From NCBI GenBank assembly GCA_029876055.1, contig CM056874.1:3348001-3412000 (forward strand): a DNA stretch of 64,000 nucleotides. Reading direction: 5' to 3'. Positions 46,600 to 56,407 of the stretch are shown here, piece by piece (within the stretch, counting starts at the first letter, position 1; the number at the start of each line of letters is the position of its first letter). The stretch comes from Madurella fahalii. Its lineage: Eukaryota > Ascomycota > Sordariomycetes > Sordariales. The translations under genes were made by a program, and so were the position numbers. The notes below the pieces were generated by a model that saw only the letters and a list, made by a program, of their open reading frames with translations, did no database searches and was not told where the DNA came from.

Positions 46600-47316
46600 C
46601 TGATATGGCCTTTTTATTAGCAAGCGACCTTGTTCAGCATCTCTAGTAAAAGCCGGCGGCGATCTATCCAATCCGGTACATCGGCGAGTGATTCTTCGCG
46701 ACTATAGAAGCCCAATCTATACCCAGCTCCCGAACGTCTCTGCTTGCTGCGCTCAGCGGCTGTATCTAAGGGCATGAATCCTTATACAGGGCCGGCATCC
46801 TCCACAGAGAAATCTCCGTCAAGAACCTCTTGATCCAGGAGGATACGAATAATCCCACTAGGCCTTTGTTTCGGATTGACCTGGATCTCTTCATCAAAGG
46901 GGATCGAGGTAGTGTGTCGGGAGCCAAAAGGAAAGACCGGTACGAGAGCGTTCATGGCCATCGGGGCGCTTCTCGGCCAGCAGCACTCGTACACGCATGA
47001 TCTCGAGTCATTCTTTTGGGTGTTGTTCTGGATATGTATCCATTGCAATGGACCAGAGGAGAGGAGAGCTGTCGAGGAGTTCGACCCGTGGAATTACATC
47101 AGCACGGACGTGTTGGCAGAGGAGAAGAAGGGACAAGGTTCCCACGAAGTGGACTTCATCAGAGCCACGGAGAAGAATTTCACTCCCTATTATCAATCAT
47201 GGATACCTTGGGTCAACAGGTTACGAGGAGTCGAGAAGTGGGGGCCTGTGACCAGTGGCTGCAAATGGCACGCCAACGCCTGTCATGTCGCGGAATTTTA
47301 CCACGATCTGTTGTAA
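46600..47316 (+). pseudogene. FunK1-type fungal protein kinase relic
   Basis: Family segments appear in order but in three different frames. Frame one from about 46619 reads SKRPCSASLVKAGGDL, NPVHRRVILRDYRSPIY. A frameshift near 46715-46727 leads to frame two: SRTSLLAALSGCI, a TAA stop at 46767-46769, then GHESLYRAGILHREIS and RIDLDLFIKG. An extra A in the run at 46926-46929 shifts to frame three: GKTGTRAFMAIGALLG, HDLESFFWVLFWICIHCNGP, NFTPYYQSWIPWVNRLRG, up to TAA at 47316. The catalytic HRD is HRE. The N-terminal part of the kinase is missing; the relic begins less than 100 bases after the stop of the GRF-like gene. FunK1 kinases are expanded in filamentous fungi. Two frameshifts, one stop and a lost catalytic Asp make an assembly error an insufficient explanation. 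Confidence 0.85.
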
Positions 47317-47360
47317 ACGCGTAAGCATCGCGTCAGCGCCAGTCTGATACGAGAGATCAC

Positions 47361-47573
47361 ATGCCTATGGAGGCCGTCAATGGGACGGAGACACTAATCA
47401 ACTATCGCAGATTTTCCATCGCCAAAGATTACTGTACCACAGTCTGCCACTCCCCGCTGTCTACTATCCCAGTGCCCCGTGAGGCCCTCTCCTACATTCG
47501 TGATTCGGCCCACGAGGACGAGCTTGCAAGATGGGGCAAACATTTAAACTTGTGGCTCCTCGAGCGAAGATGA
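47361..47573 (+). other. Unidentified open frame between the two degraded genes
   Basis: A 70-codon frame with fairly ordinary composition (includes YIRDSAHEDELARWGK and ends LWLLERR). I recognise no family. It could be a further fragment of the decayed strip or chance; there is no supporting splice structure. Confidence 0.25.
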
Positions 47574-47730
47574 CGTTGGGTTGGGAAGGCAAGCTTGGAG
47601 AAATGCTTTTTGATGGGTCAGCCAGGGTGCTCGTACGCCTCCTCGCTGTCCCTATGCGGCCGCAGAATCCCCCAGAGATAGCCTCATCTATACCGACACA
47701 GACCCGAAATGGCCGCTGTACTACCCAAAT

Positions 47731-48783
47731 GGCCGCCCATGACTCGGCCAAGGATATCCGGACAGAGGAGCGCGCGAAGCGTAAAGCCGACGACGAAATG
47801 ATTACCGGCTCCTCACAACGCCGCAAGCAGGCAAAAACCAAAGACGACGATAACAGGGCCGGCACCGACCACTCCGTCATCGACCACTCCATCACCTTTT
47901 CTAAGCTCTCCCCTGAACTGCATCGACTCATCTTTACTTTTATCGAACGCATCGAAGACATCATTTGCCTCGGTCTCGCGAATCGGTACTTCTGGGCCAT
48001 CGGCCGGGGACGCATGCACGACTATTACGCGTCGTTCCTCGGACGATGGGCTCACGAGAATATTGTCTGTGTAGGAGAAGATGTCAAGCCGGACGACTAT
48101 CCTCCCGGCCTGTTTTCGGCCGAAGAGCTAGACGTATTACGTCAAAAGACACGCGACATACTGTATGACTGGGACTATGATGACGACGACGATATGGCAG
48201 AGACTAATGTGCCGTTCACGCTTCACCACTTTACCTTCCCCAGCGTTTCTACTGAGGAAGAAGTTTTTCTACGGGGCCATTCGTTGGCTTTAGTTGGCCG
48301 CTTCTCCTCGTTGCGTATATCCGAGGATCCCGCATTTACTTGTATATGTTCGGAGATATTGGTCCGAGAGGAGACCTACTTCCCCCCAGACCAGCAGTGG
48401 ATTCTTCGAAACTTGACGATGAAGCAATTCGTCCGCTCGGAAGCCATTGCCCTGAAACCAGAATTTATCCACGGGCCCAGCATTAGTGTCTTAGGCTTTG
48501 GTGAACTCGTCATGTCACGCATATGCTGGTCCACATCCTCATCTGTCAGTATGAGCGATACGACCAATATCTCGAGGGGGTATGGGCAGGGCACTGCTTC
48601 GACATTACAATGCTCGCGAGACACCGAGACGAGACCCATGAGGTGGGGTGGAGCGATCTAAGCGACGAAGTGGCCAGAGAGATTGCGGGCATCTGGGAGA
48701 GCGAATACGGCCCCGATTGGCGTGAGACCGTCTGTAACCACTGGTATCAAATGCACGGAGGACGTTCTGGTCCGGTTTATTAG
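47731..48783 (+). pseudogene. F-box-like fungal protein with a one-base frameshift
   Basis: Starting at the ATG at 47731, a basic N-terminus (SSQRRKQAK) leads to an F-box-like segment (FSKLSPELHRLIFTFI, then EDIICLGLANRYFW) and a long conserved region (DDYPPGLFSAEELDVLRQKT, LTMKQFVRSEAIALKPEFIHG, LGFGELVMSRICW). At the G5 run 48576-48580 the homologous sequence jumps one frame: NISRG continues as VWAGHCFDITMLARH, SDEVAREIAGIWESEYG in the next frame, ending at TAG 48781-48783. One more G would reunite the halves (about 351 codons). F-box proteins act as SCF ubiquitin-ligase adaptors; this family is expanded and uncharacterised. Either a young pseudogene or a sequencing error; the neighbouring FunK1 relic favours decay. 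Without repair the frame would end at 48661. Confidence 0.7.
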
Positions 48784-48785
48784 TC

Positions 48786-49122
48786 TGGTCAACCAGCTAA
48801 AGACGCCTTCTCGCTGTCCGTCTTTGGCAAGTCGACGGTGCCGTTCTCGACTTTCGACCTTGTCGAGTTTGGCGGCGTGCGGCGCGAGAGCTGGTTTTCC
48901 GTCTTGACTCCACCGCCGCCAGGCTCATCCGCCTTGGCACACGCCGTCATGGAGGGCGAGTACACCAGCGCCGAGTTCGAGTTCCGCGCGCGCTCGGGCG
49001 AGCTGTTCAGCAAGGTGGCCATGACGCCGGGCCCCGGTGGTGACGACTTCTCGATACACCATCCCAATCTCGTCCTTCCATGTCTATGTTGCCGCATCGA
49101 TAGTACTTTCTTTCAGGCGTAA
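48786..49122 (+). pseudogene. Unidentified coding-like remnant
   Basis: Just after the F-box-like stop, a frame with strong GC3 bias and protein-like composition (AKDAFSLSVFGKSTVPFSTF, LVEFGGVRRESWFSVL, ALAHAVMEGEYTSAEFEFRA, ELFSKVAMTPGPG) runs to TAA at 49120-49122. It has no proper start: a TAG stands immediately upstream. I do not recognise the family. It looks like an internal or 3' fragment of a once-functional gene brought next to the F-box-like gene. Confidence 0.4.
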
Positions 49123-49693
49123 TGCTAATGCAATATTCCTCCCGCTTGGCATTCAGCTCATGGTTGGTCGGAGGCGCCATCTCTGTTGAGCACGAAAGCC
49201 GAGAGAAGAAAGAGTTGGATCACGTCCAATCCATATCCTGTCTCAGCCAATCCGGGCTCTGCGTTTCTCGCTGTGGAATCGTTACCAGACTTGCCGCTCC
49301 TCTGGGGTTGTGGGACCGTTGGGTCCGGCACCAAAGCCCCGGGACCAGAGTGCTGTAGGGCAGCATTCCGGTTGGCCGGTACTCTTTGCGCTAGCACCTC
49401 GGCTGAGCAGAGTGGGGTCAATGTTGACAAGTGACGCGACCGACGCGACTTCGGCGTGTTTGCGAGAGATTTAACAATTTCCCCTCTTTTCCCCTCTGCT
49501 TCAGGCATATTGCATCATCTCGTACTCTAGCAATTATTTTTTCTTTTTTATCTCCCTCTGGGTGCGGGGATTGCATCTCGGTCCAAGCACGGTGTTGTTT
49601 CTGCTTGTTCCTTGAGCCCCCGCATCGTGACTTTCGAGGTGCAAACGGTTATCAAACATTGCTACTCTCGTTCCAATAACCAGACTGCAGACA
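49123..49693. other. Promoter region of the LRR gene
   Basis: About 570 bases, T-rich toward the 3' end. No gene is supported. Confidence 0.55.
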
Positions 49694-51356
49694 ATGGCTG
49701 AGGAGCCCACATTGCCACGTCTACCGCCTGCTTTGCCCTTTGGCAACAGACCCAAGCGTGCTAGAGACACCGAGGTCCCGTCTCCAGACCTGTCGACATC
49801 TAGTGACCCCGCGTTTTTCTCTAGTGACGATGATCCGGCGTTGGACAACTATCAGGGCCACGGGCGTCGTAAGAGGAGATATGTGGGCGCTTGGTTTGAC
49901 CAGCAACCGGCATCGTCGGATTCGGCTGTAGGCGACGAGACGCGTCCGACCTACCCCCCACCACGCCGGAATCGGCCTCCTGAGCAACCCCAAAAGCGAG
50001 AGTTTAGAAGACAGCTCGACAGTGGTGTCTGGATGGGCACGGACGGAGGGTTGACTGACACCGATGATTGTGTCGATCTGGATCCCGTGCCCCCAAGGCT
50101 GCCCCTGCTTCCGCCGTCCCCGGCCCAAGCTCCAGTGCCGCCATCCCCTGCCCGTTTGCGTCTATCGCCGGCTGAGAATGCCGCACAAGATCTGATTCTG
50201 CACTGCGTCGATAACGGTGACGAACAGGTTGATCTAAGGTGAGTTATGGCTGTCAGAGTCGGAGTTGCCAAGCTTCCACCTAACCGGTTCCAGTGATTTA
50301 CAGCTGGAGACCGTATCTGACAGCGTTCTTGAGCCGATATCCGCCATCTCTCCGATTCCCAACGTGACGAAGGATGTGGCCTTTGAACAGAGGGACCCGG
50401 AAATCAAGGTTTTTCTGTTCCTCAATCGTCTCAGGACGTTCCCCGTTGCTCTACTCAACATTGAACACCTGACGGTGCTCAGCCTGCGGGGCAACCGTCT
50501 TGTCACTATTCCGCCAGGTATTGCAAAGCTCAAAAATCTCGTCGCACTCAATATTGCCCAGAACCAGCTCCGTTTCCTCCCGGGCGAGCTCCTGGAACTC
50601 CTCCAAGAAGGCAGCAAGCTCTCTGAGCTGCAGTTCCAGCCGAATCTCTTTTGGGTTCCCGGGAGATCCCCCCAAGACAACTGGGGCGACGCGGAGTACG
50701 AGAGGCGTACCTTTGTTTCCCGGCCGGGGATCGGAGTTGAAACCAGTTGGACAGGCCTGACCACGAAGCTCAAGTCACGGACTCCAGTCCAATTTGTCGA
50801 CGACACCTATAACGCGCAATCCAGCTTTACGTTTCCACCGCTCGAGAGCTCGCCTCGCGCCGCGCTCGAGCTGGAACCGTTCCGTGAACTCGCGGTGCCC
50901 AAAGGTGTCAAGCCGCGCAGTAACGAGGTCGTCGCGAAGGGCGCCAAGTCCTTATTCGAGCTCGCAATCCGTGCCGGCGTCTTAGCGGGCCAAGCGGATA
51001 AGATCGCCTCGTTGCTCAGGGAGGAGGGCATGCCGGCGCATCTAGCCCCTGCAGTCGAGGGTGCCATGGAGATTCACCGCAGCGGCGGCATCAACTGCTC
51101 GGTTTGCGGAAGGGAGATGTTGGTGCCGCTGGCGCGCTGGATTGAGTTTCGGCAGATTGGGTTGACGAAAGTGACGGGCCGCGGGGCGGATAAAATTAGC
51201 AGGTTCATGGGCCTGGTGGGCGAGAGCGAGGGACCGGTGCCTTTTATGAGAGTCGGTTGCTCTTGGCAATGTGTGCCGGTGAGGGCAGTGGACGCGCCCG
51301 TGGAGGGCGGGGACGACTCAGATTCGTCTGACCGAGGACGGGCTGCATCATTCTGA
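49694..51356 (+). CDS. Leucine-rich-repeat protein with C-terminal cysteine pairs
   Basis: Two exons, 49694-50238 and 50294-51356, 535 aa; the 55-base intron has GTGAGT and TTCCAG, and the join reads VDLSDLQLE. Residues 1-180 are disordered and Pro/Arg-rich with a basic patch (GRRKRRY). About three leucine-rich repeats follow (residues 210-280): LLNIEHLTVLSLRGNRLVTI, IAKLKNLVALNIAQNQLRFL. The C-terminal part has CSVC near residue 449 and CSWQC near residue 500, spaced like a zinc-binding site. This combination occurs in an uncharacterised ascomycete family. LRRs mediate protein binding; no enzymatic motif is seen. Nuclear location is a guess from the basic patch. Confidence 0.87.
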
Positions 51357-52165
51357 GGGTAGTGTGTCAACGCCGCAAATTGTTTCAGAAGGGGAAGGCA
51401 GAAACTTGGTTTTGATACCCAAAGCGGAGGACAGCAAGATAATAATACTTTCCATGGACGTTGGATTAGCGGCTGAGGAGGATTGTGCGGGCGTCGGCTC
51501 CCGGCGTTGTTCGAACAACATTACGGGCTATTTGCTGCATCTTCGGACTCCATAGTTGCATTGATATACACAAATACTTGTACTGTACATAACTCGGGGC
51601 AACCCTTTACTCTCTGTCCTGAGGGGGTTTCATGGGGAGTGCTGTGAGCGAATATGGACTTGGTAGCGGGCTACTGGCTGAGTTCCAACACAGACAAGCA
51701 CACAGTTAGTCGCATTGCTAGATGCTCCTATCCCTAGAGGATCAAATTGATGCTTCGATATCGTTCAACCACTGACATCACCAATTAGGTCTTGGCAGAG
51801 GGCCAAGGCTGGGACGGGCAGGGGGTACTGTACAGGTGCACAGACAGGGCTTGTTTCAACCTCAGCGTTCTTTCCGAACTGCAAGCCCGCTAGACAAGAG
51901 CTACCCGAGCTCGAGCTCCCACTCCCAGCGACGGAAATCTCGACGTCCGCTACACAGGGCGATTACTACGACGGAGTCCCGACCCATATCAGATTCAATC
52001 ACAGCTAATGGAGAGATAATTAATCCACCCCTGCGTTCCGATTAGCCAGCCAGCCACCCTACACATCTCCGCCCAGCGCGTCTGGCTCGCGCACCGAACA
52101 AAAAGGAAACGAAAATAGCCAGTCCCGTACGTCCGACCCATCCCCATCCTCCCCAGCGCGTCACA
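51357..52165. other. Intergenic between the LRR gene and EMC1
   Basis: About 810 bases holding a 3' flank and the EMC1 promoter. No coding or repeat feature is supported. Confidence 0.6.
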
Positions 52166-55100
52166 ATGCACCTCCTCCGCCTCCCAAACCTTCTCCTCCT
52201 CCCCGCTCTCGCCACGCTCTCCCTCCTCCCGGCCCCCGCCGCCGCCGTCTTCCGCGACGAGGTCGGCCACATCGACTACCACCGCGCCCTCCTCGGCCTG
52301 CCCCAGCGCGAGACCACCTTCTTCCACCGCCCCCGCCGCGACGACCGCGCCAGCCTGCTCTACACGCTCAGCGATGTCGGCGTCCTGGGCGCCGTGAACC
52401 CCGGCAGCGGGGAGGTGGTGTGGCGGCAAGACGTAAGGGATCCCCTGGTCTCGACGCACGGAGGCGCGGGCTCCTTCGCGCGGGCCGGCGAGGGCGAGGG
52501 GTGGGTGGTCAGCGCCCTGGGCAGGGCGGTGCATGCGTGGGACGCGGTGAGCGGGCGGAATAAGTTCTGGGTTGGGGTGGGCGGGGTGGTGAGGGATCTG
52601 GAGGTGATGGAGATGACGGAGCAGGACGGGGGGAGGAGGAAGGATGTGCTGGTCCTGTTCGAGGAGGATGGGTCGGAGGGGGCGACGGTGCTGAGGAGGC
52701 TGAACCCCGAGGATGGCGCGGTGGTGTGGGAGTTCAGGGCGGTGACGAGGGATGTGCCCCTCCAGGTCAGCACCAACGTCGAGAAGGTCTTCGTCGTCAG
52801 CTTGAAGGGCGCGCCGGGCGCGTATAACCTCAAGGTGTCCGTCTTGGATACGCTTACCGGGAAGAGGTTGGATGAGATGGTGCTGGGCGCGAAGGCGGAT
52901 GTGCACGGCAAGGAGGACGTCATGTTTGTCGGGGCGAACTCGGCCGCGCCGATTGTCGCCTGGACGGACGATGCGAAACAGGTGCTGAGGGTTAATGTGC
53001 TCGGGACCAAGAACCGGCAGGAGTTCCCTTTGCCGCCGGAGACGGTTGCGGTGGAGATCCATGCGCCTCATCTCGTTCAGTCGCAGCCGCACTTTTTGGT
53101 GCACAGCAAGACAGCGGCAGGGCACAAGGGAGATGTCTACCACATCGATCTCAAGACGAACACCATCTCGAAGGCCTACAGCCTCCCCCTCCTCCCCGGC
53201 CCGGGCTCTTTCTCGACGAGCTCGAGCGGCGCCAACGTCTACTTCACCCGCATCACCAAGGACGAGGTGATTTTGTTGTCCTCGCAGTCCCACGGCGTGC
53301 TCGGCCGTTGGCCCCTCACGACCGGCGACGTTGCCATCCATGGTGTGTCCGAAGTTATCAAGAAAGCTGGCTCGGACGAAAGCTACGCGGTCCGCGCCGC
53401 GGCCGTGACAGACCAGGATGATTGGGTGCTAGTCCGCAATGGCGGCTTTATCTGGTCTCGCCCTGAGGGAATGTCCGGAGGCGTCGCTGCGACTTTCGCT
53501 GAGATCCCTGAGAGCGAGGCACTAGCCAAGTCACTCGAACAGGAGGCTCACAGTAACCCTCTTGCGGCCTATGTCCACCGCGTCAGGCGCCACATCAACG
53601 ACCTCCAATATCTCCCGGCATACCTCAACAGTGTCCCTTGGAGAGTCATGAGCAGTATCCTGGGGACAGACGTGCCCTCCAATACCGGCAAGCTTGTCCG
53701 GGACAGCTTCGGTTTCCGCAAGTTGGTGGTTCTGGCCACCAAGCGTGGAATGCTCTACTGTCTCGATGCCGGCAACAACGGCAACATTCTGTGGCGTAAA
53801 AGGGCATTCGAAATCCCAAAGGGTAGGAAGTGGGACGTCAAGGGAATCCGGGCCGATGAATCAACTGGTCAAGTCACAATCATTGGTTCTAACAACGACC
53901 TTGTCGTCTTGAAGACAGATACTGGCGACATTGTCGAGTCGAACGCCCCGAGTTCGGAGGCGACGACGCAGAGCACCGCTCTCGTTGACACTCCATCAGG
54001 CCAACAGCTCATCCGCATTGGCCGGGATGGAAAGATCGGTGATCTTCCCGCAGCTCAAACCCCCTCGCAGACGGTTGTCACACGCTCGGCAGAAGGAGAA
54101 CTCAAGGGAGTGATCTTCATCGCAAACGGCACCAGCTCGTACGAAGTTACCTCATGGGCTTTCTCCCTGCCGCAAAATCAGAGGGTAGTAAGCATCGCGA
54201 CAAGGCCCCCGCACGACGTTGTCGCTTCCATCGGTCGTGTCCTTGGCGACCGGGGGGTCAAGTACAAGTACCTCAATCCAAACACCCTCGTCCTCGCCGC
54301 CGTCGACGATACCGCCCGCGCGCTCACCGTCTACCTGCTGGACACGGTGTCCGGGCATATCCTCTCCTCGTCGAAGTACGACGGCGTTGACACCAGTAAG
54401 CCCATCGAGTGCGCCATGGCCGAGAACTGGTTCGTCTGCTCCTTCTTCGGGCAGTACACGCTGCGCGAGAACTCAGCCCAGACGCTCAAGGGCTACCAGA
54501 TTGTTGTCTCAGACCTCTATGAGAGCGAGGAACCCAACGACCGAGGCCCGCTCGGCGACGCCGCCACCTTCTCCTCGCTCGACCCCATCGACGTGCCCAC
54601 AGGCGTCGTCCTCCCGTCCGTCGTTTCCCAGTCATACGTCCTGAGCGCGCCCATCTCAGCGCTGCAAGTCACCCAGACGAGGCAGGGCATCAGCTCACGG
54701 CAGGTCCTGGCCTACCTGCCCGAAACGCACGGCATCGCTGGTATTCCAAGGATGGTGCTCGAGCCGAGGCGGCCGGCCGGCCGGGATCCTACCCCCGCCG
54801 AGGTCGAGGAGGGGCTAATCAAGTATCACCCTGCGATCGAGATCGACCCCAAGAGCGTGATTACGCACGAGAGGGACGTGCTGGGCGTCGAGAAGATCAT
54901 CACATCGCCGGCCGTAGTGGAGAGCACCAGTCTCGTGTTTGCATACGGCATAGATGTCTTTGGGACGAGGGTTGCGCCGAGCTTCTTGTTCGATATACTG
55001 GGCAAGGGGTTTAACAAGGTCACGCTTGTGGGGACGGTGCTGGCGCTGTTGGCGGGCGTGTCTATGCTCGCCCCGGTGGTAAGTGCTTTGTTTGGTGTGA

Positions 55101-55184
55101 AATTGAAATGTGGACTAAGGTTTGCTAACTGTTGTGTAGGTCAAGAGGAAACAAACTAATATGAGGTGGGAGGCGCCTATGTAG
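52166..55184 (+). CDS. EMC1: ER membrane protein complex subunit 1
   Basis: Two exons, 52166-55078 and 55140-55184, 985 aa. A Leu/Pro/Ala-rich signal peptide (residues 1-27, ending APAAA) precedes VFRDEVGHIDYHRALLG. A large luminal beta-propeller region with PQQ-like blades follows (GSGEVVWRQDV, GAVVWEF). The C-terminal EMC1 domain is clear: VLSAPISALQVTQTRQGIS, VLAYLPETHGIAGIPRMVLE, ITHERDVLGVEKIITSPAVV, FDILGKGFNKVTLVGTVLA. A single membrane span (about 950-972) and a short basic cytosolic tail encoded by the 45-base last exon (KRKQTN, ending EAPM) complete it. EMC inserts tail-anchored and multispanning proteins into the ER. GC3 is very high in the 5' part of the gene. Confidence 0.96.
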
Positions 55185-56040
55185 AAGGGAACGTGTATTT
55201 GTAAAAGCATGAGGTATAAATTACGCATGGAATGACGAACACATGGAATGCAACGCTCTGAGGACTGAGATGGGTGCCTGAGACGTTCATTACCAGTCTT
55301 AGCCTCGTGGAGGCCGCGGGCGCCATAACTAATGCTAAAATCAACACCCTCCAAACAGTTCTGGCGGACGTGTTTTGCTCAGCCTCGGGGCTCGTCCCTA
55401 CGAGTTGGGCAATTACTCTTCCGTTGCCTTCGAATACTGGGAAACTATGCAGCGAGGCAGTAGAAGTAGACCTTTTCTCGAACTCGACAGCTGAAGGCAT
55501 AAAAGAACTACCGAAAGGTAAACAGGGGCAGATGTATCCCTTATCTTGGCGCTTGTCTCTGGGGGTGTCTCGTGCAGACCATCCGAAATGCTCTAGATAT
55601 AGACGTCAGAGATTTATATCAAAGACTCGACCTTCCCTCAACAAGTCATCGTGTCATACTGCAGGGAGCGAAAAGGGCGCTTAGGAATAGAGTGTTGGAA
55701 GTACAAAAGAAAGAAAAAGTATGCCTTGTCCTGATCCCAATATGTGGGAGACTTTGAGCGGTATATATACAAGAGATCTCCTGCGGCTAACTGCGCTCTA
55801 ACTCTTGGCAGCGCTAAACCCTTTCAGATTGCGACACATCGTCATGCATGCGCGGTTTTTGAAAACCCAACATGCCGTATAATTGGCCGCGGGCCAAGTG
55901 CCGCCTCAATTTGTTGCTTCACTCCTCTCTGTTCCTTCGAAAGTGCATTCAAATTCACCAACTAGTATATATTTAGCGCCGCTACCTGTGTACGTTTCTT
56001 GACACAGCATGTCCAAGGTAACACTAATCGCTTGAATAGC
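55185..56040. other. Intergenic, with TATA-like element
   Basis: EMC1 3' flank. TATATATTTA lies at 55966-55975, about 70 bases before the ATG of the small spliced candidate. No other gene is supported. Confidence 0.5.
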
Positions 56041-56239
56041 ATGAGCATATCAATTGGCAACGGATCACCGCCCCCTTTGTCTCTGCCGGATGCCCCGCTA
56101 GATCCGGCGCCTTTACCTCCACCGGATGCTCCACCAATGTAGGTGTCAACTAGTCTCTTCTATCACGCTTTGTTACTTGGCTAACTCCGGCCCTTCGGTT
56201 AGCGGTCCTCATAAGGGTGACGGTACAGAGAAGCATTGA
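56041..56239 (+). CDS. Candidate small spliced proline-rich protein
   Basis: ATG at 56041 opens MSISIGNGSPPPLSLPDAP and runs to 56138; an intron 56139-56202 has donor GTAGGT, branch GGCTAAC and acceptor GGTTAG, and phase 2 joins to IGPHKGDGTEKH with TGA at 56237-56239, giving 44 aa. The polypeptide is proline- and aspartate-rich with an imperfect internal repeat (LPDAPLDPAPL, LPPPDAPP). No signal peptide and no family was recognised. A TATA-like box is about 70 bases upstream, and a possible 50-base 5' leader intron (55990-56039, GTACGT, CTAAT, TAG) ends one base before the ATG. It could be a real small gene or a chance arrangement; transcript data are needed to decide. Confidence 0.35.
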
Positions 56240-56407
56240 TTGATCGTATGGGCAAGGTTTACCGATGGGTATGATCGCGACAAAGGAGATAATTTTGGGC
56301 GGTTTGAAATCGACGTGAGAGAGCTATGACGGTCTATTAGTCTATTGGACTCTCGAGTATTCAAGCTGCTAGATTGAAACTAATCCCACTGACTCTACTA
56401 CACGCCA

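Noticed and set aside
48544..48576. Short intron to explain the F-box-like frame break
   Set aside because: Only about 33 bases between GTCAGT and the next AG, below the workable size, and it would delete conserved residues.
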